Assembly: GCA_050247075.1 (NCBI GenBank)
Contig: JBFWUW010000030.1
Location: forward strand, 10,707-74,706
Length of the DNA: 64,000 nt
Direction of reading: 5' to 3'
Origin: JBFWUW01 sp050247075
GTDB lineage: Bacteria; Planctomycetota; Planctomycetia; Pirellulales; JBFWUW01
Shown here: in pieces, positions 27,189 to 36,440 of the stretch
Position numbering within the stretch: position 1 is the stretch's first letter
Layout: each line of letters opens with the position of its first letter
Made by a program: the position numbers and the translations under genes
Notes under the pieces: generated by a model
Seen by the model: the letters and a program-made list of their open reading frames with translations, nothing else
What the model was told of the DNA's origin: nothing
Database searches by the model: none

Positions 27189-28451
27189 TTAGGGTGCCGC
27201 TGGAGTCTTTCGATCATCCGGAGCCCATAGCGCCATGCCGCCAATCGCGGCGGCAACCAGCAATGAGACGACGGCTGGAATGGCGAAGGCCAGGCCATAC
27301 CCGCCACGGGGATAGATCGCTCCTGCGCCGCGGGCCGCGAGAGCCTCGCAGCCGTTGGTGGCGGACATGTACAAACTGAATTGCGTAGCCCCCAGCCGCG
27401 GATTCGTCAGATGCATGAACCAGGCATACGACGATGCGGTGAATCCGCCGACGCAGAAATACATCGCCAGCCAGGCCCCCAGTAGTAGAACAATCGCTCC
27501 GCCAGAGCCGCCAGCCGCCAAAGCCGCCACCAGCAGCACGCAACACGAACACGCTACCAGCCAACCCACCAGCGCCGCTCGGCTTCCCCAACGGTCGGCC
27601 GACAGCCCCCCCAGCAACCCGCCAACGAGCGATAGGGCCACCACGGGTATGGCGTACAGGCCCCCAATTTGTGGTTGGGTCAATCCAACGGCAAGCAACA
27701 TCGGCCCGGACAACGCTCCGGTTGCCTCAAAACCGGCACCCGCCAGCAGGGCCACGGCTACGCCGCCCCACGTCGCGGGTCGCACGGCAGCCGCGGCCAC
27801 CTGGCGCACATATCCGGTGAAAGAGTGCCGCGGCAGGTGATCCGTTGCCAGCCTACGGGTGACGAACATCGTTCCCCAAATGCAGCCGACCAGCAACACG
27901 ATCAATCCTATCTTGCCCAGGGCTACCGCGATGATCAACGTTCCACCGCCGAACAGGCTGCGCCCCAGCAACATGCCGGCCTGCATCCGCCCATTCAGGG
28001 CTCCCCGCCGCTCGGCCGGCACCACATGGATCGCCACCGCGTCGATCGCGCAATCTTGAATCGCGGCGGCCAGCGCATGCGCCATCAACGTGGCCACCAG
28101 CCAACCGGCCTGCTCGCGCCAATCGAGCCAAAGCAGCGGCAGCAAGAACAATCCCATCAATCCCTGGGCAACCAGCGCCCACTCGCGATAGCTCCACCAC
28201 GCGCCGCGGCAAGCATCCACCAGCGGCGCGAACAAGAACTTGAAGCTCCAAGGCAAGGCCAGCAAAGAGGTCAGAATCGCGATCCGCTCAACGGAGACAT
28301 CTTCCTGTTTCAAGAGCGTGGGTAGCGCCCACCACAAGAACCCGATCGGCGCCCCTTCGCAGAAATAGAGGGCGACAAATTCCCACAACGAACTCGTCGC
28401 GGGCGGCGGCGTTGCCTGCCCTCCCGGCGGCAGTCTGTTCGGCTCATTCAT
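27189..28451 (-). CDS. MFS transporter (AmpG-like)
   Basis: A 420-residue polytopic protein with about twelve hydrophobic segments in two six-helix halves. The start LYFCEGAPIGFLWWALPTLL, plus WSFKFLFAPLVDA between helices 2 and 3, matches the AmpG/PAT-type MFS subgroup, whose known members import muropeptides or acetyl-CoA-like solutes. The C-terminal half has GGLLGGLSADRWGSRAAL, the second copy of the MFS loop-2/3 motif. It overlaps the upstream GNAT-nitrilase gene by 8 bp, so the two are cotranscribed. The substrate is unknown. Confidence 0.85.
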   Translation of the reverse strand: MNEPNRLPPGGQATPPPATSSLWEFVALYFCEGAPIGFLWWALPTLLKQEDVSVERIAILTSLLALPWSFKFLFAPLVDACRGAWWSYREWALVAQGLMGLFLLPLLWLDWREQAGWLVATLMAHALAAAIQDCAIDAVAIHVVPAERRGALNGRMQAGMLLGRSLFGGGTLIIAVALGKIGLIVLLVGCIWGTMFVTRRLATDHLPRHSFTGYVRQVAAAAVRPATWGGVAVALLAGAGFEATGALSGPMLLAVGLTQPQIGGLYAIPVVALSLVGGLLGGLSADRWGSRAALVGWLVACSCCVLLVAALAAGGSGGAIVLLLGAWLAMYFCVGGFTASSYAWFMHLTNPRLGATQFSLYMSATNGCEALAARGAGAIYPRGGYGLAFAIPAVVSLLVAAAIGGMALWAPDDRKTPAAP

Positions 28452-30072
28452 CGGCCGAAGCCGGGGGTTTGCCGCCGGGTTCGCCCAATACCCGTTGATC
28501 GCCGAGGGGCCCGTTTTGCGGTCCCGGCGCCGGGCCGTCCAGGCCCTGGAAGGTGGTATTGAATTTGAAAATGTCGGGCCGTCGGTCGAGGCGCGGCGTC
28601 ACGGTGCCGCCGCTGCGCGAATCGTGCAGGTCATCCAAGTCGAGATCGCAGACCAGCACCGTCTCCTCGTTGGAGTCGGCTTCGGCCTGAATGCCGTCCC
28701 TGGCGAACTGAAAATCGGACGGGGTGATCACGGCAGCCTGGCCGTATTGAACGTCCATGTTCACGACGTGCGGCAAGTTTCCCACGTTGCCCGCCAGGCA
28801 AACATAAACTTGGTTTTCGATCGCCCGCGCATGGGCGCAATACCTTACCCGCAGGTAGCCTTGGCGGTTGTCCGTGCAGAACGGCACGAACAGAATCTCG
28901 ACACCGGCATCCGCCAGATAGCGGACAAGCTCCGGAAACTCCACGTCGTAGCAGATCGAAACGCCAATTCGCGCGGCGGGCGTATCAACCACCACCAGCC
29001 GATGCCCGCCATGAATGCCCCACCACTTTCGCTCGTTCGGGGTGACGTGCAATTTGGGTTGCTCGACCACCGATCCGTCCGGCAGGCAGATGTGGCAAAT
29101 GTTATACAGCTTTTCGCCCTGCATGCAGGGGTGCGATCCGGCGATGATCGTCAGCCCAAACCGCACGGCCAGCCCGCTCATCAACCGCACGAACTCGGGC
29201 GTATATTCCGACAGCTTCTTCATCCCCTCCTGCGGTGAAACAGCCTTGACTTGCGACAGAAGCTGCACGGTAAACAGCTCCGGGAACAAGACAAAGTCGG
29301 AGTCATAATCGCGGGCGATATCGACGAAGTACTCGACTTGCTGGGCAAAATCGTCGAAGGACTTCACCTCGCGCATTTGATACTGCACGCACGAAATGCG
29401 GACCTTGCGGGGCCCCTTCTTCCGCGGCTTGTAGTCGGGGTTTTTCCACTCCAGCAGGCTGGCGAAATTGTGGCTGCGCTGGTCGCGCAGATAGTTGGGC
29501 ATGACGCCGCGCAGCTCAAAACCCTCCCGCAGTTGAAAGCTCAAGACCAGGTCGCGGAAATCGCCCTTGGCCACCCGATAGGCGTACTCCTCGGCGGAAA
29601 TCTTGTCGGCCTGCTCGATGTAGTTCCACAACCGCCCCCCCGCCAGAATCCGCGTCAGGTTCAGCCGCCGGCACAGCTTCCGCCGCGCCTCGTACAGGGC
29701 GGCGCCCACCCCCTTGCCGCGGGCATCGGGATGAACGTAGACATCCGCGCCGTAGAGCGTATCGCCGCGCACGTCGTGATTGGTGAAATACCCGCTGTCG
29801 GTGATGCCCGACCAGGTGTGATGCCGCAGCGGGTCGGACCCCATATTCACGATAAGCGAAGAAGCCGCCCCCAAAATGCGGCCTGTTTCATCGACCGCCA
29901 CGAACTGGCCATCCGGAAAGACCCGCTGGTGGCTATGCAAATGGGCCGCGCCCCACACGGCGTTGTCCTCGGCCATCGTCGGATAGGCGGCCCGGTTAAG
30001 CGCCACCAGCGCCGGAACATCCGCCGCCGCGGCCAGCCGGCAGGTGACGGCTGCTTTTTCTTGAGCAGGCAT
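28444..30072 (-). CDS. GNAT acetyltransferase - carbon-nitrogen hydrolase (nitrilase) fusion
   Basis: A 542-residue two-domain enzyme. Residues ~10-205 are a GNAT domain with the acetyl-CoA loop VHPDARGKGVGAAL. Residues ~222-510 are a nitrilase-superfamily domain whose triad is visible: Glu265 in LFPELF, Lys340 in EQPKLH, and Cys374 in SICYDVEFPE. The arrangement matches Bacillus YhcX and related bacterial proteins; the physiological amide substrate is not known. The C-terminal ~30 residues are Pro/Gly-rich. The overlapping downstream MFS gene may move a substrate or product of this enzyme (inference). Confidence 0.92.
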   Translation of the reverse strand: MPAQEKAAVTCRLAAAADVPALVALNRAAYPTMAEDNAVWGAAHLHSHQRVFPDGQFVAVDETGRILGAASSLIVNMGSDPLRHHTWSGITDSGYFTNHDVRGDTLYGADVYVHPDARGKGVGAALYEARRKLCRRLNLTRILAGGRLWNYIEQADKISAEEYAYRVAKGDFRDLVLSFQLREGFELRGVMPNYLRDQRSHNFASLLEWKNPDYKPRKKGPRKVRISCVQYQMREVKSFDDFAQQVEYFVDIARDYDSDFVLFPELFTVQLLSQVKAVSPQEGMKKLSEYTPEFVRLMSGLAVRFGLTIIAGSHPCMQGEKLYNICHICLPDGSVVEQPKLHVTPNERKWWGIHGGHRLVVVDTPAARIGVSICYDVEFPELVRYLADAGVEILFVPFCTDNRQGYLRVRYCAHARAIENQVYVCLAGNVGNLPHVVNMDVQYGQAAVITPSDFQFARDGIQAEADSNEETVLVCDLDLDDLHDSRSGGTVTPRLDRRPDIFKFNTTFQGLDGPAPGPQNGPLGDQRVLGEPGGKPPASADE

Positions 30073-30240
30073 AAGCGAGATTCACGAAAAACAGGGAACG
30101 GGCCAATCTGGGCGGGCGTCCACCCATCCCAACGACCACGGCGACCAAAGCCTCCACGGCCACAGCCATTGCCGTAACCCACGATCGGGGCCAAGTCCGG
30201 GGACAGGCACGGCCAGAGGCACACAATACCTTATTCGCGC

Positions 30241-30470
30241 CACCATTGCCGCCCGTCCTCAGACGTAACTTATTGCTAACACGCATGTTACAGTCTTCGA
30301 CGGCCCTCGTCCACCGCGGGGCAAGCGTAAGTCCAAGCGGCATTGTCGGTGTCCGCGGTAATCCTTAGATACGTGCCCGCCCATCGGCGGCCCCCGCCCC
30401 CATGCGGGTCATAAAACATCGCTGTCCCGTGGCCCGACCGGTTAGGATGGCTGTCGCCATGCGTCCTTGT
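30241..30470. repeat. Diverged long repeat, copy A
   Basis: About 230 bp of non-coding DNA clearly homologous, in the same orientation, to 31717-31940. Shared blocks include TGCCGCCCG, GACGTAAC-TATTGCT, GTTACAG, GTCCACCGC, GTAATCCT, GCCCATCGGCGGC and ATGGCTGTC-like ends, with small indels. An inverted repeat GTAAC..GTTAC is kept in both copies. It fills most of the 595-bp gap between the GNAT-nitrilase gene and the DUF4304-like gene. Downstream, a TATAAT box at 30564-30569 is a possible -10 for the latter. Confidence 0.8.
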
Positions 30471-30667
30471 CCCTATTCGTTCCCGCCGTCTGTCGCTCGA
30501 CTGCCGGAGGTTTGCACCAAGGAAGATTTTCGCTTGGTGAGTACGCCAGCACGGCCCCGTCGATATAATGCCCCAAACCTGTCATGGCTGGCTGTCCGCA
30601 TGCCACAAATAGCGCTAACCCGGCGCTCTTGCTTTCCCTGCAATCTTTCATCCAAGGAGCGATTCCC

Positions 30668-31600
30668 TTGGCAGAGCCTCGCGCCTACGAATGGGACTAT
30701 GAGCGCAGCCCGCTCACGCAAGAGTCCGGCTTCATCACGCTGTCCATAGGCGTTTTTCAATGGTTGCCGAAGGCGAACGGCAAAGGCCTCAAGAAGTCCA
30801 AGTCCATCCGCGTGGCGGGCTATATGTCCGAGCCCGAACGCGTCTACGACAAGGCACAGGAACTGTGCGATCACTTCAACAAGGCCGGGGTGCGGGCGGA
30901 GAGCCCGCCTCCTTGGGTGCAAAAACAATACTCCGTGCCGCAGCCGTTCGATATGGTTGTTGAACGCACCGACGAATTGACAAGCGGCCAAGTGCGGGCC
31001 GCCCGCATTCAGGTGATGAAGCGCGTGCCGGCCCCACGAGGCTTCGTCCGCGGCGACGACGGAGCCTACGCGCGAAGACGGGATGGGCAGATCCACCTGA
31101 TTCAATTCCAGGCATCAAAGTACGGGCATGAATATACAGTGAATTTGGGATTTCATTACGATTTCCTCCCTCCGTTTTATCACAAGACGACGATCCCGCT
31201 CGTTGAATACGACTTGCTTGACTGCGCGATCAGTGAACGGATCGGCTATTTCACACCAGAAAAACGCGATCTATGGTTCCCCTATGGCAACAATCACGAA
31301 GTCCTGAAACAAATGTTGGAAGAAAATGTTCGCGTTTGCCTTGCCGCGTTCGACGAAGTAACGCATCGCTGGGCCGATCCCGGGAGGTGGCTCTCTAACG
31401 CTAGCCTACAGTCGCTACGGCCCTGGACCGTTTCCGCGACGGACATTCGCCTATTCAGGTGCCTGATCGCAGCCCACCTGGGCAAGTTCCGAGACGCGGA
31501 AGAGTCGCTCAGCGAACTTGTTGCAACGGCACCATCGACGCATTATCGGGAATGGTACGAAAGTTTGCTTCTCACAGTCAGGGAGCGGGCTGGATCGTAA
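30668..31600 (+). CDS. Hypothetical protein with DUF4304-like C-terminal domain
   Basis: 310 residues from a proposed TTG start at 30668, which has AAGGAG 8 nt upstream; the ATG at 30584 would add 28 unlikely residues. Residues ~1-85 are a small strand-rich domain (EWDYERSPLTQESGFITLSI) that I do not recognise. The C-terminal part (VMKRVPAPRGFVRGDDGAYARR, IQFQASKYGHEYTVNLGFHY) resembles DUF4304, a family often found near immunity or polymorphic-toxin genes. No signal peptide or TM segment is visible. It is an orphan: isolated, plus strand, with a diverged non-coding repeat on each side. Confidence 0.6.
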   Translation: MAEPRAYEWDYERSPLTQESGFITLSIGVFQWLPKANGKGLKKSKSIRVAGYMSEPERVYDKAQELCDHFNKAGVRAESPPPWVQKQYSVPQPFDMVVERTDELTSGQVRAARIQVMKRVPAPRGFVRGDDGAYARRRDGQIHLIQFQASKYGHEYTVNLGFHYDFLPPFYHKTTIPLVEYDLLDCAISERIGYFTPEKRDLWFPYGNNHEVLKQMLEENVRVCLAAFDEVTHRWADPGRWLSNASLQSLRPWTVSATDIRLFRCLIAAHLGKFRDAEESLSELVATAPSTHYREWYESLLLTVRERAGS

Positions 31601-31716
31601 AACGTAAGCCGCACGATTTCCAAAGGGACGAACCCCACAGGCATTCACCAGCCGGGGGCGGGTCGCCCCGGTGCGATTAGGTGCGATTAGGTGACACCCA
31701 TCTATTGATCGCACGA

Positions 31717-31940
31717 GCAATGCCGCCCGGCTTCGGACGTAACCTATTGCTGATAAGCACGTTACAGATTTCGGCCAACACCGTCCACCGCAACGCAAGC
31801 CCCAGTGGCGGCGTCGGCGTCGGCAGTAATCCTAAAAACCTGTCGGCCCATCGGCGGCACCCCAACGCCCCACGCGCCGACGACGAAGCGTCGCGATCCC
31901 ATGCCCCGACCAGTGAAGGTGGCTGTCCCCATACGTCCCC
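31717..31940. repeat. Diverged long repeat, copy B
   Basis: The second copy of the ~230-bp repeat (see 30241-30470), located in the 394-bp convergent gap between the DUF4304-like gene and the kinase-FGE gene. Just before it, GTGCGATTAG is tandemly duplicated (31671-31690). No coding capacity is supported in either copy: the frames differ and carry no known domain. Confidence 0.8.
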
Positions 31941-31994
31941 GATGAGCAGACTCACGATCCGCGGATGAGACGCTTCGGGCATGAGGCCCATTCG

Positions 31995-34601
31995 TTACTT
32001 TGGCAACAACTGCCGCACGGCGTCGACGGTCAACGCCACCCGAAATCCATTGAGGCCCCACGAAGCGTGAAACGAGCCGCGAGTGGCGGAGCGAGCATAT
32101 CGCGACCCATCGTTAAAGTTGCCGCCCCGCATCACTCGCTGCGAATCGGCGGAAGACGGGTTGCTGGGGTCAACCGCCGGCACCGCGTCGAACTGCTCGT
32201 AATAGGTCGGATCCCAGCCGTCCTCCACCCACTCCCACACGTTGCCGTGCATGTCGAACAGTCCCAGCGGATTCCTTGGCAGTTCACCTACCGGGTGCGT
32301 ACGTATTTCGGAGTTTTCACCCGTCCAACCAATACGCTTCAGGTCTTCATCTGAGTCGCCAATCCAGTATTTGGTAATCGTGCCAGCCCGGCACGCAAAC
32401 TCCCACTCGGCCTCTGTCGGCAATCGGTAGCCGTTGCCCGACAACATTTTCACATCGTTCTCTACTCGCGCATAGAACGGTGTGAGTGACTCTTTCTCGC
32501 ACAGTTTGGCACAGAAATCGACCGCATCGTACCAACGTGCCCCTTCGACGGGATGCTGCGCCGTATCGAGGCCGGCGACCTTCTCCGATTTCTTAGGATC
32601 CCTGCCAGTGCTTGCAAAGACGGATGGGTTTGTGCCCATCACCGCTTCATAGTTCTCTTGCGTCACCTGATGAACGCCCATGTAGATGGCTTTCGTGAGG
32701 ATGACTTTGTGCCGAGGCGCTTCGCTCGGAAAGTGCTTTCGCCAATAATCCTCATCGGGCGGAAAGTCCTTGAGGCATTCATCGATTTCGTCCGTGGTGC
32801 TGCCCATCAAGAACTCGCCCGGCGGAATAAGGCGAAACTTCATGCCGAGCGAATTCGTGTGCTCCAACGGCAGCTTCAAGTAGTCGGCCCAGGCTTGCTG
32901 ATGTATCTCGGCTTGCGCGGCATCGAACGGGGCAATCGCGGGTTGCGGTGCGTCCGCCGGCCAACCGTGCCAGCCGCCCGCGTTGTTTGGCGAGTCGCCA
33001 CTGTCAGCCGTCACCGTGGCAGAGCCGCCGTCTGGCACTTCAATCCGGGCAATTTCCTTGCCGCCCTTGTCGCGAACAATGACCCACACGCCCATAACGG
33101 CCATCAGGCCGCCGACAATCAGGGCGGGTATGGCGGCGGCCCACGGAATATCCAGCGGTTCTTCTCGACCGGGAAGCGGGAGTCGCAACCCGCCACGCTC
33201 CGCTTGCTGAATCCGTGCCAAGTGCGACTCAAACTCCTTATGCCCCGGCTTGAGTACACGAAGCCGCTCCAACGCCGCTTGAAGTTGCTGGCGGCTCTGG
33301 CGATCTTTGCGATGCATGCCCTGCTGGATGGTTGCCAGCAAGTTATTGATCTCAAACTGCCGCTGTCGGGCTTCAAATAAGATCTCCCGCACGACAGGAA
33401 TATTCTCCGCGTTGGGGACTTCTTCCAACAGGGCAATCACTTCTTGGTAACAATGCAGATCCAACAGCTCCTTGGCACTGCGGGCACGGCTGTTCAATTC
33501 ATCGCCAGCCATCAGGCCGCCTTGACCGCTGCCTGCCGTGAACATTTTCGTGGCGGCCTCACCCGACCGCCTCCACACTGTGCTGCCCGGCGAGGAGGAT
33601 GGAGTTTCTTGAGCCGCGCTCGCGTTGCCTGATGCAAACGGATGGAGCGCCTCGGCCAGCGCCGTTCCATCCTGAAAACGGTCGGCGGGCTGCTTGGCAA
33701 CAAGCCGTTCAAAAATGGCAACCACTCCGTCGGGAACGTCTGTCCGCAGGGTCTTGAGATTGGGGACCGGGTCGAGTACGTGGGCAGTCATCTTGCTAAC
33801 CGTGCTATTATGCTGATCGTCCTCGAACGGCGCGTGCCCGGTCAGCAGGTAGAACAGGGTGCATCCCAGCGCATACAAGTCGGTTCGTTGATCCGTTTCG
33901 CGGGCGTCTTCCCATTGCTCCGGGGCCATATAGTCGGGCGTGCCGAAAGCCTGCCCGGCCGCGGTCAGATCGGTCGCCTGGTTCGCATCGCTGGCCAACC
34001 GTGCCAGGCCTAAATCGAGCAGCTTGATCTGGCCGTTTTTGGCGACCAGCATATTCGATGGCTTGACGTCGCGGTGAACCAGCCCGCCCCCGTGTGCGGC
34101 GGCCAGGGCAATGGCCGCCTGTCTCAAGGCCCGGCAGGCGTTGGCGGGTGACAGCGGGCCTTTTCTCTTGACCAACTTATGCAGGTCGGTCCCTTCCACG
34201 TACTCCATCGCCAGGAAGTGCGTGCCGTCGATTTCACCCGCGTCGTACGCCTGTACGATGTTTGCATGCGTCAACTTGCCGACCGCCTTCATCTCCCGCT
34301 TGAAACGGACAACCGCGTCGGCGCTTTTCGTGAACTGCCGCGACAAGACCTTGATGGCAACGAGCTTGTCTAAATGCTCGTGCCGGGCCTTGTAGACGGC
34401 CCCCATCCCACCTTCGCCAAGTTTTTCCAGCAATTGATACGGGCCTAGCCTTCCACCGCTTCCGGCCATTGTCGCATTCGCTAGCTGAGACGGCGAGTTT
34501 GCCGGCGGCAATGTCGGCGCCGCATCGCCGGGGGGATGCGCTTCTGGCGAAGGATGGACGACTGGCATGGCATCGCTGCCCTTTTGTGGCGTCATACTCA
34601 A
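31995..34601 (-). CDS. Ser/Thr protein kinase with C-terminal FGE-sulfatase (SUMF1) domain
   Basis: An 868-residue receptor-type kinase. The kinase domain (~55-320) is intact: GEGGMGAVY loop, Lys84 in VAIKVL, Glu103 in the C-helix, HRDVKPSN (Asp178) and DLG (Asp196). A transmembrane helix follows at ~480-505 (PALIVGGLMAVMGVWVIV). The extracytoplasmic part (~565-865) is an FGE-sulfatase/C-type-lectin-like fold (RLIPPGEFLMGS, RLPTEAEWEFACRAG, NVWEWVEDGW, RVMRGGNFNDGSRYARSA). No obvious catalytic cysteine pair of true formylglycine-generating enzymes is visible, so the domain more likely binds a ligand. The FHA-pseudokinase lies upstream on the same strand. Confidence 0.92.
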   Translation of the reverse strand: MSMTPQKGSDAMPVVHPSPEAHPPGDAAPTLPPANSPSQLANATMAGSGGRLGPYQLLEKLGEGGMGAVYKARHEHLDKLVAIKVLSRQFTKSADAVVRFKREMKAVGKLTHANIVQAYDAGEIDGTHFLAMEYVEGTDLHKLVKRKGPLSPANACRALRQAAIALAAAHGGGLVHRDVKPSNMLVAKNGQIKLLDLGLARLASDANQATDLTAAGQAFGTPDYMAPEQWEDARETDQRTDLYALGCTLFYLLTGHAPFEDDQHNSTVSKMTAHVLDPVPNLKTLRTDVPDGVVAIFERLVAKQPADRFQDGTALAEALHPFASGNASAAQETPSSSPGSTVWRRSGEAATKMFTAGSGQGGLMAGDELNSRARSAKELLDLHCYQEVIALLEEVPNAENIPVVREILFEARQRQFEINNLLATIQQGMHRKDRQSRQQLQAALERLRVLKPGHKEFESHLARIQQAERGGLRLPLPGREEPLDIPWAAAIPALIVGGLMAVMGVWVIVRDKGGKEIARIEVPDGGSATVTADSGDSPNNAGGWHGWPADAPQPAIAPFDAAQAEIHQQAWADYLKLPLEHTNSLGMKFRLIPPGEFLMGSTTDEIDECLKDFPPDEDYWRKHFPSEAPRHKVILTKAIYMGVHQVTQENYEAVMGTNPSVFASTGRDPKKSEKVAGLDTAQHPVEGARWYDAVDFCAKLCEKESLTPFYARVENDVKMLSGNGYRLPTEAEWEFACRAGTITKYWIGDSDEDLKRIGWTGENSEIRTHPVGELPRNPLGLFDMHGNVWEWVEDGWDPTYYEQFDAVPAVDPSNPSSADSQRVMRGGNFNDGSRYARSATRGSFHASWGLNGFRVALTVDAVRQLLPK

Positions 34602-34846
34602 AGTCTCCCTTCAGGAATAACTTCTGGGCGTTGCCGAGTATGGTCGCCCAAGGGCCAGTCTGAAAGTTGCGAATGATCGCACTGGGTAGTTCTGCCTCGC
34701 GACTCCGTCGCATAAGTCTACTCGCGGGCGACTGTCGCCACAAATTTCGAGGGGACCAAATGTCATTCGGCGGACCTATATCTTTACAGGATTGCCAAGG
34801 CTTGATGCATGCTTTGCCCAAGCTGATGACCAACGGCGGCCATAAC

Positions 34847-36088
34847 TCATATTGACAAGCCTTGCAGCTTGCCGATCCAGAGAAGTTCCTTGAGCAAGAG
34901 TGCGGGAGTTTGGAACCGGTCTTCTGGCCGCTTGGCCAGCATATGCATAACCAGATCCTGAAACCGGTCATCGACGGAGAGATGCACCGTCTTGGGCTTT
35001 GTCGGTGTTTGATCTCTGATACTCCGGATCAGCTCCGGCAGCGAATGACTCTCGAAGGGGGCGCGTCCGGTCAACAAGGCATAAAGTGTTGCACCCAGAC
35101 TGTAAATATCGGAGCGACAGTCAACATCTACACCGTCGCGAGTCCGCTCCGGCGAAAGGTAAGAAAGATCCCCCACGATTTGGCCGGGACGTGTTACCTG
35201 TCTGGCTTGCGTTCCTGATAATGCCTTTGCCAGCATCAAGTTGCCCAGTTTGCAGACGTTGTCGCCGCGGCGTTGCAGGATATTCTCTGGTGTAACATTG
35301 CGATGGATGATCTGATGCTCGTAAGCCGCCTCTAAGGCCCGCGCGACATGCACCGCCACGCGCCAGGTACTCTGCCAATCCAGCATTCCCATGATCCCCA
35401 TGCGGTGGATCACCTCGCGCAAACTTTGGCCGTCGATATGCTCCATGGCAAACCAGCAGTATGAACCTTGCTTGCCCGCACCGTACAACTCAACCAGGTT
35501 CTCGTGTCGGATGTCGATCATCGTTTGCATCGCCCGCACGAAGCGCTGCTTCTGCGCTTCGTCCCCGGCGGTTTCTGGCGACAGCACCTTGACCGCGGCG
35601 GGCCGATCTCTCTTGGTGTCGTGCGCTAGAAACATCAGGCCGCTTTCGCTCTTGTGGATCACGCGGTCGAGCCGAAAATGTGACATCGACTGCCCAATCA
35701 GATCATTCACGATAGGAAATGCCGGTGGCTGCGGTGACATCGGTTGCCGGAAAGGCGGAAGCGGACCGGGCTGCAGAGTACTCTGCTCGGCGGACGTTGC
35801 TAGCTGAAAGCGGATCTGGGTGTCGCCAAGGCAGAATACGTCACCGGGCCGCAACTCTTGCCGCTTGATGGGTGTTCCGTTCAACAAAGTGCCGGCCGTG
35901 CTGCCGGAATCAATCAGGATGGCCTGTCCGCCATCTACCTGCACCAGGCAATGAGTTCTAGAAACGCGAGGATCCGTCAATTGGGTCAAAGTTGACTGGC
36001 TGCGGCCAATGGTCAGCGTCTGCCCATCGACTAACGAGATCCTGCGTCCCGCGTCCGGGCCGACGATGATGAACAGCTCAAGTTTCAT
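34847..36088 (-). CDS. FHA domain - protein pseudokinase
   Basis: A 413-residue soluble protein. Residues 1-95 are an FHA phosphothreonine-binding domain with GRS (28-30), SRTH (43-46) and GTLLNG. Residues ~135-405 have the kinase fold, including Lys167 (AAVKVL), SDIYSLGATLYALLTGRAPF and an SPE motif. The chemistry is lost, however: the glycine loop reads HKSESGLMF, the C-helix Glu position reads Ala (RAMQTM), the HRD Asp is Asn264 (HRNVTPEN), and DFG is GNL at 282-284. It is therefore predicted to be inactive, a phospho-reader or scaffold. It is transcribed toward the active kinase-FGE gene 245 bp downstream, from an AT-rich promoter island at about 36.4 kb. Confidence 0.9.
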   Translation of the reverse strand: MKLELFIIVGPDAGRRISLVDGQTLTIGRSQSTLTQLTDPRVSRTHCLVQVDGGQAILIDSGSTAGTLLNGTPIKRQELRPGDVFCLGDTQIRFQLATSAEQSTLQPGPLPPFRQPMSPQPPAFPIVNDLIGQSMSHFRLDRVIHKSESGLMFLAHDTKRDRPAAVKVLSPETAGDEAQKQRFVRAMQTMIDIRHENLVELYGAGKQGSYCWFAMEHIDGQSLREVIHRMGIMGMLDWQSTWRVAVHVARALEAAYEHQIIHRNVTPENILQRRGDNVCKLGNLMLAKALSGTQARQVTRPGQIVGDLSYLSPERTRDGVDVDCRSDIYSLGATLYALLTGRAPFESHSLPELIRSIRDQTPTKPKTVHLSVDDRFQDLVMHMLAKRPEDRFQTPALLLKELLWIGKLQGLSI

Positions 36089-36380
36089 GCCACGAAAGCT
36101 CCCAGACTGGATACAGCGATAGCCCTAAGCTCAAAGAGAAGGCTAAATGCAAGGTGGCTCATCGGTCTCGATCGGGCGAACTCCAGGGACATTCATCCAC
36201 TTGGCCGCGAGTGGGCTATTGTCGCATCAATTGTAACGTCTGGCTGGATCACGGATTGGATCAACACTCGGAGCGGTGAGTCGAAAGGGTCCGAACACCG
36301 CCACGCGCCGTCTGTCGCGCGGCCGCCCGACTGGCGGAGGTCCGCACCATGCATGCGTATCCCCAGATGAGACAGATACA

Positions 36381-36440
36381 AAAAACATATTATAAAACAG
36401 TTGTTTTAATAGTATGCAAATATACTATCTATGGTATAAT
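36381..36440. promoter_or_regulatory. AT-rich bidirectional promoter island
   Basis: An abrupt ~60-bp AT-rich patch in GC-rich surroundings. Plus strand: an extended -10 box TG-G-TATAAT at 36432-36440. Minus strand: TATAAT at 36394-36389 with TTGCAT 19 nt upstream, facing the FHA-pseudokinase gene with a ~300-nt leader. Two dyads lie between them: AAACA-GT-TGTTT and ATAGTAT-GCAAAT-ATACTAT. No gene follows directly on the plus strand. Confidence 0.5.

Noticed and set aside
31677..31991. Minus-strand ORFs in repeat copy B and the similar ones in copy A
   Set aside because: Their residue similarity follows from DNA homology of the non-coding repeat; frames and lengths are not conserved.
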